Positions 1-7,572 of a stretch of DNA of 64,000 nt are shown in pieces. Every line of letters begins with the position of its first letter. The stretch's first letter is position 1. The notes beneath the pieces were generated by a model, which saw only the letters and a program-made list of their open reading frames with translations, was not told the DNA's origin and did not search any database. The DNA comes from Olsenella intestinalis (GTDB taxonomy: Bacteria; Actinomycetota; Coriobacteriia; Coriobacteriales; Atopobiaceae): positions 310,001 through 374,000 of the forward strand of contig NZ_JALGRK010000002.1 in NCBI RefSeq assembly GCF_023276655.1, written 5' to 3'. A program made the position numbers and the translations under genes.

Positions 1-956
1 GACACGACGCCCGGCAGGCGCCCCTCGTCCACGCGCGCCGTCGTGGTGGGCAGAACGCCCGTGCCCTCGGCGCAGAGGCGGCCGTAGAGGCGGTTGGCGA
101 GCGCCGACACGCGCTCGCGGCGCTCCTCGAGGTGGGCGCAGGCGTCGAGCGCGGCGGCCGCGAAGGCCACGGCCGAGCGGACGTCCTGGGTGCCCGCCCT
201 TCTCCCCTGCTCCTGCCCGCCGCCGAAGCTCTGCGGGCGAAGCGGCGTGCGCGGCCTCACGGCGAGCGCGGCGATCCCGACCGGGCCGCCGATCTTGTGC
301 GCCGCGATGCTCACGGCGTCGCAGTCGTCGACCTCGAGGGGCACGCGCGCGAAGGCCTGCGCGGCGTCGGTGTGCACGAGGGCGCCGGCGGCGTGCGCGA
401 GGCGCGCGATGGCGCCGACGGGCTGCAGGACGCCGGTCTCGTTGTTGGCGCTCATGACGGAGACGAGGGCCACGGTGTCGTCGAGGGCGGCCTCGACCGT
501 CTCGGGCGAGACGACGCCGTCGCGGCCGGGACGCAGGAGCTCGACGTCGAAGCCGCGGTCGCGCAGCGTGGGCAGGGCGTCCAGGGCCGAGTCATGCTCG
601 ATCGCCGAGACGAGCACCCTCGTGCGCTTGCGGTCCCTCTGGCGCGCGCCCTCGGCGAGGCCCCAGAGCGCGAGGTTGTTCGACTCGGTGCCGCCCGAGG
701 TGAAGACGACGTCGGAGGGGCGGAATCCCGCGCCCAGGCAGCGCGCGAGGTCGCGACGGGCGCCGTCGAGCGCGCGGGCGGCCTGGCGGCCGAGGGTGTG
801 CAGGCTGTTGGGGTTGGCGCCCGCAAAGGGCGCCGCCTCGTAGGCGCGCTCGGCCTCGAGGGCCGCCTCCGACAGGGGCGCCGAGGCGGCGTAGTCGAGG
901 TAGACGAGGCTCTTCTCGCCCGCGTTCGTGTTCGCGGCTGCGTTCGGGGAGGTCAT
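1..956 (-). CDS. Cysteine desulfurase (NifS/IscS family), C-terminus cut by window edge
   Basis: PLP-dependent enzyme that takes sulfur from L-cysteine for Fe-S cluster or thio-tRNA assembly in the cytoplasm. The reverse-strand translation begins MTSPNAAANTNAGEKSLVYL and shows family landmarks in order: LDYAASAP near residue 20, an EHDSALD segment, HTDAAQAF (cofactor-binding Asp), SIAAHKIGGPVG with the Schiff-base Lys, and a Gly-rich GGGQEQGRRAGTQ loop. The catalytic Cys loop near the C-terminus lies beyond the left edge and cannot be checked. An AAGGAGGG ribosome-binding site sits 6 nt before the ATG, and the start is one base after the rpe stop, so the two are co-transcribed. Family is certain; whether it is the housekeeping IscS/SufS/NifS-type paralogue cannot be told without the rest and its scaffold neighbours. 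Confidence 0.93.
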   Translation of the reverse strand, partial: MTSPNAAANTNAGEKSLVYLDYAASAPLSEAALEAERAYEAAPFAGANPNSLHTLGRQAARALDGARRDLARCLGAGFRPSDVVFTSGGTESNNLALWGLAEGARQRDRKRTRVLVSAIEHDSALDALPTLRDRGFDVELLRPGRDGVVSPETVEAALDDTVALVSVMSANNETGVLQPVGAIARLAHAAGALVHTDAAQAFARVPLEVDDCDAVSIAAHKIGGPVGIAALAVRPRTPLRPQSFGGGQEQGRRAGTQDVRSAVAFAAAALDACAHLEERRERVSALANRLYGRLCAEGTGVLPTTTARVDEGRLPGVV

Positions 957-957
957 G

Positions 958-1638
958 CTAGGCCCTCCTTGCGAGCGCGCGGCGGGCGCCCTGGCGCAGC
1001 TCGTCGATGGCAGCGGCGCGGTCGTCGCAGCGGAAGACGCCGCTGCCGGCCACGATCACGTTCGCGCCGGCGGCGGCCACGGCCTCGACGTTTGCCGCCG
1101 AGACGCCGCCGTCGACCTCGACCATCGGCGAGACGTGGCGACGCTCGCAGAGGGCGCGCAGCTCGCGGAGCTTGTCGAGGGTGCCGTCGATGAAGGACTG
1201 GCCGCCGAAGCCGGGGTTGACCGACATGACGAGGACCATGTCGACCTCGGTGATGATGGCGTCGAGGGCCGAGACGGGCGTGCCGGGGTTGATGGCCACC
1301 GATGCCTTGGCGCCGGCGTCGCGGATGAGGCCGCAGAGGCGGTGCGCGTGGGTCTGGGCCTCCATGTGGAAGGTCACGATGTCGGCGCCGGCCTCGAGGA
1401 ACCAGGGCACCTGGACCTCGGGGTTCGCGACCATGAGGTGGGCGTCGACGGGCACGCTCGTGGCACGCTTGACGTCAGAGAGGATCTTGGGCCCGTAGCT
1501 GAGGTTGGGCACGAAGTGGCCATCCATCACGTCGAAGTGGACGAGGTCGGCGCTGGCGATGCTCTCGAGCTCGTCGCCCAGCCTGGTGAAATCTGCCGCA
1601 AGGACCGATGGTGCGATCTTCACGTCTTGGTCGAGCAT
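958..1638 (-). CDS. rpe: Ribulose-phosphate 3-epimerase
   Basis: Interconverts D-ribulose-5-phosphate and D-xylulose-5-phosphate in the non-oxidative pentose phosphate pathway. The 226-aa TIM-barrel protein has the usual family length. Diagnostic segments are IAPSVLAADF at the N-terminus, VHFDVMDGHFVPN (metal-binding His/Asp), DAHLMV, VMSVNPGFGGQSF and VEVDGGV, and the phosphate-binding GSGVF near the C-terminus; all catalytic His and Asp residues are in place. It is followed after one base by the cysteine desulfurase start and is probably translationally coupled to it. The gap to the gpsA stop (61 nt) may hold its promoter. Nothing unusual in length or composition. Confidence 0.97.
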   Translation of the reverse strand: MLDQDVKIAPSVLAADFTRLGDELESIASADLVHFDVMDGHFVPNLSYGPKILSDVKRATSVPVDAHLMVANPEVQVPWFLEAGADIVTFHMEAQTHAHRLCGLIRDAGAKASVAINPGTPVSALDAIITEVDMVLVMSVNPGFGGQSFIDGTLDKLRELRALCERRHVSPMVEVDGGVSAANVEAVAAAGANVIVAGSGVFRCDDRAAAIDELRQGARRALARRA

Positions 1639-1699
1639 TGCGAAAGTCCTCTCTATTCGTCAGCGCGTCGGCAGACCGCGCGCATGTAGGCAAAACTAT

Positions 1700-2746
1700 C
1701 TAGCAGTCGGACGAGAGCCCGTAGAACTCCCGCTTCGGCGAGCGGCCCTTGAGGCCGCTCACGACGTCGGACACGGCGCGTCCCTCGTAGAGTACCGCGT
1801 GGACGGCCTCGGTGAGGGGTGCCTCGATGTTGAGCTCGCGCGCGAGCTCCCAGGTGGAGAGCGCCGCGCGGGCGCCCTCGACGACCATGCCCGTGCGGGC
1901 CTCGTAGGCGTCGAGCGACTCGCCGGCGGCGAAGGACTCGCCGAAGGTGCGGTTGCGCGAGTGCTCGCTCGTGCAGGTGGCGACGAGGTCGCCCATGCCG
2001 GCGAGGCCCATGCAGGTCATGGCGTTGCCGCCGGTGGCGTCGACGATGCGGCCGATCTCGGCGAGGCCGCGGGTCATGATGACGGCCAGGGCGTTGTCGC
2101 CCGCGCCGAAGCCCGCCGCGATGCCGCAGGCGATGGCGATGACGTTCTTGACGGCCGCGCAGACCTCGACGCCCGCGAGGTCGTCGGAGGCGTAGGTGCG
2201 GAAGTCGTCGCTGTGGAAGAGCGCCTGCAGCCTGCGGGCGAGGTCGATGTCGCGCGCCGCGATGACCGCGGCGGAGAACATGCCGCGGCAGATCTCCTCG
2301 GCGTGGTTGGGGCCGCTGAGGGCGGCCACGCGCCCCGGATTGCCGAGCTCGTCGGCCACGACGTCGGCCATGAGCTGGTGCGAGCCCGGCTCGATGCCCT
2401 TGGTGAGCACGACGACCGGCGTGTCGCCGGCGACGTGGCCCGCCATGGCACGCACGGTGTCGCGCAGGTAGGACGACGGGACGGCCACGACGACGGCGTC
2501 GGCACCCTCGCAGGCGCGCGCGAGGTCGTCGGTCGCGACGACGTTGGCGGGCAGCTCGTAGTCGCTGAGGTGGCGGCAGTTCACGTGGCGCTCGTTGACG
2601 GAGGCCGCGACCTCGGCCGAGCGGGCCCAGACGCAGACGCGCTCGGCGTTGCGAGCGAGCAGCCCCGCCGCGGCGGTGCCCCAGGAGCCCGAGCCGATGA
2701 CGACAACGCGCGACGCGCGGACGCTGTTCGTGGCTGCGGAGGGCAC
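1700..2746 (-). CDS. gpsA: Glycerol-3-phosphate dehydrogenase [NAD(P)+]
   Basis: Reduces dihydroxyacetone phosphate to sn-glycerol-3-phosphate, the backbone for phospholipid synthesis; cytoplasmic. The 348-aa protein has the N-terminal dinucleotide fold (VVVIGSGSWGTAAAGLLARN), a VVAVPS strand, VLTKGIEPGS, LSGPNHAEEI, and the C-terminal catalytic region with VEVCAAVKNVIAIACGIAAG (catalytic Lys), GNAMTCMGLAGMGDL and CTSEHSRNR. The start is GTG overlapping the last base of the plsY stop codon (TAGTG), so translation is coupled to plsY, whose product uses the glycerol-3-phosphate made here. The C-terminal residues KGRSPKREFYGL match the usual end of the family, so the gene is complete. Confidence 0.97.
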   Translation of the reverse strand: MPSAATNSVRASRVVVIGSGSWGTAAAGLLARNAERVCVWARSAEVAASVNERHVNCRHLSDYELPANVVATDDLARACEGADAVVVAVPSSYLRDTVRAMAGHVAGDTPVVVLTKGIEPGSHQLMADVVADELGNPGRVAALSGPNHAEEICRGMFSAAVIAARDIDLARRLQALFHSDDFRTYASDDLAGVEVCAAVKNVIAIACGIAAGFGAGDNALAVIMTRGLAEIGRIVDATGGNAMTCMGLAGMGDLVATCTSEHSRNRTFGESFAAGESLDAYEARTGMVVEGARAALSTWELARELNIEAPLTEAVHAVLYEGRAVSDVVSGLKGRSPKREFYGLSSDC

Positions 2747-3486
2747 TAGGCGTCCTTCCCGTCGTTGGCGGCAGCCTCGGCCGCGCTCTTCTCGGCGTCG
2801 GCGTCAGTGGCGCCACGCTCGAGCTTGTCGCCCTTCTTGTGGATGGAGAAGCGGCGCTCCTCTCCGCGCAGGAGCTTGCGGACGTTCTCGCGGTGCGCCC
2901 ACACGACCGTGAGCGAGATCACGGCGAGCGGGACAAGCGCGAGGCCGCGCACGCCGAAGAGCAGCGCGAGCGGGACGAGCGAGAGCGCGGCGAAGACCGA
3001 GCCGAGCGAGACGAAGCCCGTGGGGATGGCCAGGACGACGAAGACGGCGAGCATGGAGAGGGCGACAGGCCAGCAGAAGCCGAGGCCGGCGCCGAGACCC
3101 ACCGAGATGCCCTTGCCGCCCTTGAAGTGCAGGTAGGGCGAGAAGATGTGGCCGAGCACGCAGCTCGCGTAGAGCGTGGCCGAGGCAAGGCCGCCCTGCG
3201 CCTGGGGGAGCGTCTGCGACCAGTCGCCGCCGAAGGCGACCTGGGCGATGACGAGGCGGGCGAGCAGGATCGCGACGGCGCCCTTGCCCGCGTCGCAGAG
3301 CAGCGTCAGGGCGGCCGCGGAGGCGCCGGCCGAGCGGGCGACGTTGGTCATGCCGATGTTGCCCGAGCCGACCTTGCGGACGTCGACGTGCTCGGAGGAG
3401 GCACGGGCGATGATGAGGCCCGAGGGGATGCCGCAGATGAGGAAGCATCCCAGGGCGCAGATGGCGGTGAGGATGGGGAGGCTCAC
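2746..3486 (-). CDS. plsY: Acyl-phosphate:glycerol-3-phosphate acyltransferase
   Basis: Membrane enzyme that transfers an acyl group from acyl-phosphate to glycerol-3-phosphate, the first acylation in phospholipid synthesis. From the GTG start (1-nt TAGTG overlap with the der stop, preceded by AAAGGACG) the 246-aa protein shows the family motifs: GIPSGLIIAR, VGSGNIGMTNVARSAG, the HIFSPYLHFKGGKGISVGLG loop and WAHRENVRKLLRGEE, with about five hydrophobic segments between them. The last ~35 residues (Lys/Ala/Glu-rich, ending near DADAEKSAAEAAANDGKDA) go beyond a typical PlsY and look disordered. This tail is encoded partly by a copy of the GAGAAGAGC word at 2785-2793. It lies upstream of and coupled to gpsA, which makes its substrate. 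Confidence 0.95.
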   Translation of the reverse strand: MSLPILTAICALGCFLICGIPSGLIIARASSEHVDVRKVGSGNIGMTNVARSAGASAAALTLLCDAGKGAVAILLARLVIAQVAFGGDWSQTLPQAQGGLASATLYASCVLGHIFSPYLHFKGGKGISVGLGAGLGFCWPVALSMLAVFVVLAIPTGFVSLGSVFAALSLVPLALLFGVRGLALVPLAVISLTVVWAHRENVRKLLRGEERRFSIHKKGDKLERGATDADAEKSAAEAAANDGKDA

Positions 3487-4808
3487 TAGTCGTCCTTTCG
3501 ACGGAACTTGAGCCTGATCGGGGTTCCGACCAGGTCGAAGGTCTCGCGCAGGCGGTTCTCGAGGAAGCGCTCGTAGTTGTCGTCCACGAGGTCGGGCGCG
3601 TTGCACCAGAAGGTGAACGCGGGCGGGCGCTCGCCGGTCTGCGTGACGTAGTGGATCTTGAGGCGGCGACCCTTGTCGGTGACGGTGTGGCCGCCCTCGC
3701 GAATCTGCGTGATGAGGTTGTTGAGCTGCGAGGTCTTGATGTGGCTCGCGTGCGTGCGCGACGCCTCGACGGCGGCGGCGAGGACCTTGTCGACGGCGCG
3801 GCCGGTGAGGGCGCTGACGTTGACGGAGGGGGCCCAGGTCGCGAACGTCATGCGCTGCGCGAGCGAGGCCTCGACGCGGTCGCGCTCCTCGGCGGAGTCG
3901 ATGAGGTCCCACTTGTTGAGGACGATGACGATGGCGCAGCCGCGGTCGATCGCCATGCCGGCGATCTTCTGGTCCTGCTCGGTCACGCCCACGGACGCGT
4001 CGACGACGAGCAGGCACACGTCAGCGCGGTCCATCGCGCCGAGGCCGCGGACGAGGCTGTAGTACTCGACGTCCTCGTGAACCTGGGTCTTCTTGCGCAT
4101 GCCCGCGGTGTCGACGAGGCGGATGCGGTTGCCCTTCCACTCGATGAGGGTGTCGACGGCGTCGCGCGTGGTGCCGGAGACGTCGCTGACGATGGAGCGC
4201 TCGCGCTTGGCGAGGCGGTTGGTGAGGCTCGACTTGCCCACGTTGGGGCGGCCGATGATGGCGACGTTGAGGGAGCCGTCGTCGACCTCGACGACCTCGT
4301 CCTCCTCGTCGGGGAACGCGGCCACCACGTCGTCGAGCAGGTCTCCCGTGCCGTGGCCGTGCCCGGCGGAGAGCGGCCTGGGCTCGCCCACGCCGAGCGA
4401 GTAGTAGGCCCAGCTCTCGAGCTCGGCGCTCGGGTCGTCGATCTTGTTCACGACCAGGAAGACGGGCTTCTTGGTGCGCCTGATGACGCGCGCGACCTCC
4501 TCGTCCTCGTCGGTCACGCCGACGGTGCCGTCGACGACGAAGATGATGACGTCCGCCTCGTCGGCGGCGGCGAGCGCCTGCTCGCGGATGCGCGGGGCGA
4601 AGACGTCCTTGGACTTGGCGGACTCGATTCCGCCGGTGTCGATGAGCACGAACTCGCGACCGTTCCAGTCGCAGTCGTGGTACGAGCGGTCGCGCGTGAC
4701 GCCACGGGACTCGTGGACAATCGCGTCTCGCTTGACCGCAAGGCGGTTGACCAGGGTCGACTTGCCCACGTTGGGGCGACCGACCACGGCGACGATTGGC
4801 TTAGACAT
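3486..4808 (-). CDS. der: Ribosome biogenesis GTPase Der (EngA)
   Basis: Tandem-GTPase needed for 50S subunit maturation. The 440-aa protein carries two complete G domains: the first with GRPNVGKST near residue 12, DTGGIES and NKID, the second with GRPNVGKSSL, DTAGMRKK and NKWD. A KH-like C-terminal domain follows (KIHYVTQTGERPPAF, FCNAPDL-like WCNAPDLVD, GTPIRLKFR). The chosen ATG (MSKPIVAVVGRP) has a GGGAG site 5 nt upstream; an in-frame start 24 nt further upstream would add eight unconserved residues. It heads the der-plsY-gpsA run. Upstream lies a repeat array at 4923-5205, with no clear promoter between. Confidence 0.97.
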   Translation of the reverse strand: MSKPIVAVVGRPNVGKSTLVNRLAVKRDAIVHESRGVTRDRSYHDCDWNGREFVLIDTGGIESAKSKDVFAPRIREQALAAADEADVIIFVVDGTVGVTDEDEEVARVIRRTKKPVFLVVNKIDDPSAELESWAYYSLGVGEPRPLSAGHGHGTGDLLDDVVAAFPDEEDEVVEVDDGSLNVAIIGRPNVGKSSLTNRLAKRERSIVSDVSGTTRDAVDTLIEWKGNRIRLVDTAGMRKKTQVHEDVEYYSLVRGLGAMDRADVCLLVVDASVGVTEQDQKIAGMAIDRGCAIVIVLNKWDLIDSAEERDRVEASLAQRMTFATWAPSVNVSALTGRAVDKVLAAAVEASRTHASHIKTSQLNNLITQIREGGHTVTDKGRRLKIHYVTQTGERPPAFTFWCNAPDLVDDNYERFLENRLRETFDLVGTPIRLKFRRKDD

Positions 4809-4922
4809 AAGACTCCCAGCTCTGTTAGGCATACAGAATCTAGTCTAGCCATTTGGCGCCTGCTACCACGCGAAAAGCCCGTAGGCGCAAGAAATGCACG
4901 CAAGCTGGCGCCATCACCTAGC

Positions 4923-5205
4923 CTGCAGCGCAAAACCACGTCGAGGGCGTGAATCTGCAGCGCAGAACGACCTCGAGGGCGCGAGTGTCAGAGGCCGTCA
5001 GCGCAGAATGGCCTTGAGGGCGCGAGTTTTTTGGCGTCTGCAGCGCAAAATGGCTTCGAGGGCGTGAGTTTTTGATGCCTTGCAGCGCAGATGTGAGTTG
5101 AGGGCGTGACCGTCAGCGCAAAATAGGTTCGAGGGCGCGATGAGCTCACGCCCTCGATTCACATTTGCACTGCAGCTCACGCCCTCAACGGCATTTTGAG
5201 CTGCA
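4923..5205. repeat. Array 1 of a ~30-bp interspersed repeat (6 direct + 2 inverted units)
   Basis: Eight diverged copies of a unit that begins CTGCAGCGCAAAA and ends TCGAGGGCGTGA. Plus-orientation units are at about 4923-4952, 4955-4984, 4996-5025, 5038-5067, 5080-5109 and 5111-5140. Two inverted units lie at 5146-5175 and 5177-5205, reading TCACGCCCTC toward CAGCGCA-like ends. Unit edges are conserved (CAGCGCARAA and GAGGGCGYGA) and the central ~6 bases vary; gaps between units are 0-12 nt. The inverted pair ends 4 nt before the stop codon of the minus-strand radical SAM gene. Read as RNA from that gene, the first two units could pair with the following six. No protein-coding signal; short open frames here are products of the repeat. 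A second array of the same family lies at 16063-16403. Confidence 0.9.
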
Positions 5206-5209
5206 CGAT

Positions 5210-6673
5210 CTACTCGCAGCACTCCTCGTCGCGACCCTCGAGCGCGTCTGCGATCGAGCGCGGCGACGGCGTGCAGACGACGCAGCGCGCGCCGCGCGAG
5301 GCGAGCTCGGAGAGGATGTGCTCCTGCGTGTCGCCGTCCAGCGTCATCTTGTCGAAGTTGAACATGACCTCGGGCAGCACGACGACGCGGCCGGTGAGGT
5401 CCTCAGGCAGCTGGGCGAGAAGGTCGCACGAGACGATCAGGCCCGTGACGTTGACGTCGCCGCCGTAGTAGTCGTTGCGGATGGCCCGCGCCTCGGCGCA
5501 CGGCTCGGCGCCGCCCCTCTCGCAGACCTGCGCCCACATGGCGAAGTAGGCGTCGAACACGTCGAGCGCGGCCTCGCCGCAGACGCAGAGCACGGCGGGG
5601 CCGGACGCGCCGGCGGCAGCGCTCTCTGTCTGGAGGCAACGGGCGAGCGCGACCAGTCGGTCGCCTTCGGCGGCGCAGAGGTCCGCGGCCTCGTCCAAAA
5701 AGCTCCTGAGCATGCCGATGCCGTCGTAGAACTGCGGGTACCCGTCGTAGGTCTCGGCGGCGGGCACCGGCAGCTCGGCGTCGACGTAGAACTCGTCGGA
5801 GAGCTGGAAGCGCGTGATGCCCAGGGTCTCGCGGGCGCGGCGCTGGTAGGGCTCGATGATCCGCACGACCTCGCGCGACGCCTCGACGTCCTCGGAGAAC
5901 GAGTGCGAGAACTGCCTCGAGTACTTGGTGTAGCCCATGGGCACGATCGCGAGCGACGTGATGTTGGGCCTGGCCTCAACCCAGTCGAGCGTGCGCGTGA
6001 GCTCGTCGCCGTCGTTGATGCCGGCGCAGAGCACGATCTGGCCGTGCACCTCGAGGCCGGCGTCGCAGAGCGCCTCGAGCACGTCGATGCCGCGCTGCGC
6101 GTGACGGCCGATCAGGCCGCGGCGCACGTCGGGCGAGACCGCGTGGATCGAGACGTTCATGGGCTCGAGCCTGCAGTCGATGATCCTCTGCAGGTCCTCG
6201 TCGCTCACGTTGGTGAGCGTGACGAAGTTGCCCTGCATGAACGAGAGGCGGTAGTCGTCGTCACGCAGCATCAGCGAGGCGCGCGCGTCGTCGGGAAGCA
6301 TGCGCATGAAGCAGAACTGGCACGCGTTGACGCAGGTGCGGATGCCGTCGAACAGCACGTCGGTAAACTCGACGCCCCAGTCCTGGCCGGCCTCGCGCTC
6401 GAGCGTGCACAGAAACGCGCCCGACTCCTCGCCGATGCCCTCGGGCACAAAGACCTCGAGCTCGGCGACGTCGTCAGACGCCTCCCAGCGCCAGTCGATG
6501 ATGTCGAGAAGAGCATGACCGTTCACGCTATCGACCCTCATGCCCGGCTCGAGTCCCGCCTCCCAGGCGGGACTCCCCTCCTCGACCGACTTGATCCAGG
6601 CGGCGTCCGCCTGGGGCTTGGTCGAGGCATAGTCGGAGCGGGTGCTGCCGTCGTATGCCAGGCCGGCGTCCAC
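5210..6673 (-). CDS. Radical SAM protein with N-terminal PDZ-like domain (DUF512 family)
   Basis: The 487-aa protein has an N-terminal PDZ-like segment (SVEEGSPAWEAGLEPGMRVDSVNGHALLDI). A radical SAM core follows with the cluster motif CVNACQFCFMRMLP and barrel segments MQGNFVTLTNV, PMNVSIHAVSPDVR and QIVLCAGINDGDEL. The C-terminal DUF512 region (GYPQFYDGIGMLR, VLPEVMFNFDKMTLDG) completes it. CxxxCxFC rather than the plain CxxxCxxC context is normal for this family. The reaction is unknown. The GTG start overlaps the ispH stop by one base (TAGTG) with GGGGAGAGG upstream; a start further upstream would overlap ispH by 57 nt. In many bacteria a DUF512 gene sits next to der, as it almost does here (only the repeat array intervenes), so a ribosome- or cofactor-linked role is possible but unproven. 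Confidence 0.9.
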   Translation of the reverse strand: MDAGLAYDGSTRSDYASTKPQADAAWIKSVEEGSPAWEAGLEPGMRVDSVNGHALLDIIDWRWEASDDVAELEVFVPEGIGEESGAFLCTLEREAGQDWGVEFTDVLFDGIRTCVNACQFCFMRMLPDDARASLMLRDDDYRLSFMQGNFVTLTNVSDEDLQRIIDCRLEPMNVSIHAVSPDVRRGLIGRHAQRGIDVLEALCDAGLEVHGQIVLCAGINDGDELTRTLDWVEARPNITSLAIVPMGYTKYSRQFSHSFSEDVEASREVVRIIEPYQRRARETLGITRFQLSDEFYVDAELPVPAAETYDGYPQFYDGIGMLRSFLDEAADLCAAEGDRLVALARCLQTESAAAGASGPAVLCVCGEAALDVFDAYFAMWAQVCERGGAEPCAEARAIRNDYYGGDVNVTGLIVSCDLLAQLPEDLTGRVVVLPEVMFNFDKMTLDGDTQEHILSELASRGARCVVCTPSPRSIADALEGRDEECCE

Positions 6674-7548
6674 TACCTCTCCCCCTCCGGGGCAAGCTCG
6701 CCGCCCGAGAGCTCGCAGATCCTCTCGCACACCTCGTCGATCTGCGCCTGCGGCGTCGAGGCGCCCGCGGTCACGCCGATGGTCTCAGCGCCCTCGAAGT
6801 TCGACGCCTCGAGCTCGCCGGCAACCTCGATGTGGTGCACGCGCGCGCACGACTCGCCGCAGATCTGCGCGAGACGGCAGGTGTTGGCGGAGTTGCGCCC
6901 GCCAATGACGACCATCACGTCGGCGCGGCCCGCGAGCTCCGCCGCCGCGGCCTGCCTCAGCGACGTCGCCTCGCAGATGGTGTCGATCACGCGCACCTCG
7001 TCGGCGCGGCCGAGAAGGGCGCACACCAGCTCTCGAAGCCTGGCGCGGGACTGCGTGGTCTGGACGACGACGCCCACCTTGCGGCCGACCTCGACGCCCT
7101 CGAGCTGCGAGGGGTCCTCGATCACGAGCGGCTCCCTGGCGTGGCCGAGCGTGCCGAGCACCTCGGGGTGCCCCGCCTCGCCGAACACGATGACCTGGTA
7201 GCCCTCGGCGTCCAGGCGCTCGGCCGCCTTGTGGGCGCGCAGCACGAACGGGCAGGTCGCATCAAGCACGCGGTCCGCCGCCTCGCGGGCGCTCTTCTCC
7301 TCCGCGGGAGGAACGCCGTGCGTCCTGAGCACGATGGTGCCGCCCGAGACCTCCTCGGGCGACTCGACGACGCCGACGCCCTTCGACTCGAGCTCGGCGA
7401 CGACGGTCGGGTTGTGGATCAGCGGCCCGAGCGTGTGGATCGGCCCGCCCTCGCCCTCGGCGGCCTCGCGCACGAGGTCGAGCGCGCGGTTCACGCCATA
7501 GCAGGCGCCGGCCTCGCGGGCGACCACGATCTGGGGCGTGTTCTGCAT
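6673..7548 (-). CDS. ispH: 4-hydroxy-3-methylbut-2-enyl diphosphate reductase
   Basis: Last step of the MEP pathway: reductive dehydroxylation of HMBPP to IPP and DMAPP with a [4Fe-4S] centre. The 291-aa protein has the three cluster cysteines in conserved settings: Cys16 (GACYGV), Cys99 (DATCPF) and Cys192 (DTICEAT). Also present are RTHGVPP with the substrate His, GHPEV, VVQTTQS, VIGGRNSANT and the C-terminal GVTAGASTPQ signature. The first motif reads GACYGV where GFCxGV is more usual, a tolerated variation. The gene is coupled to the radical SAM gene downstream and follows the Cmk-PlsC gene by 24 nt. ispG and dxr of the same pathway are at 43-47 kb, so this organism makes isoprenoids by the MEP route. 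Confidence 0.97.
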   Translation of the reverse strand: MQNTPQIVVAREAGACYGVNRALDLVREAAEGEGGPIHTLGPLIHNPTVVAELESKGVGVVESPEEVSGGTIVLRTHGVPPAEEKSAREAADRVLDATCPFVLRAHKAAERLDAEGYQVIVFGEAGHPEVLGTLGHAREPLVIEDPSQLEGVEVGRKVGVVVQTTQSRARLRELVCALLGRADEVRVIDTICEATSLRQAAAAELAGRADVMVVIGGRNSANTCRLAQICGESCARVHHIEVAGELEASNFEGAETIGVTAGASTPQAQIDEVCERICELSGGELAPEGER

Positions 7549-7572
7549 GGTTGCGTCCTCCTTCGCCGGCCG

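Noticed and set aside
4923-5205. CRISPR array
   Set aside because: Units are diverged, conserved only at their edges, change orientation, and have 0-12 nt between them; no cas genes are present.
4998-5222. A 74-codon minus-strand open frame over repeat array 1
   Set aside because: Its residues are translations of the 30-bp repeat (ALEAILRCRRQKT-like) and it overlaps the radical SAM stop; no independent coding support.
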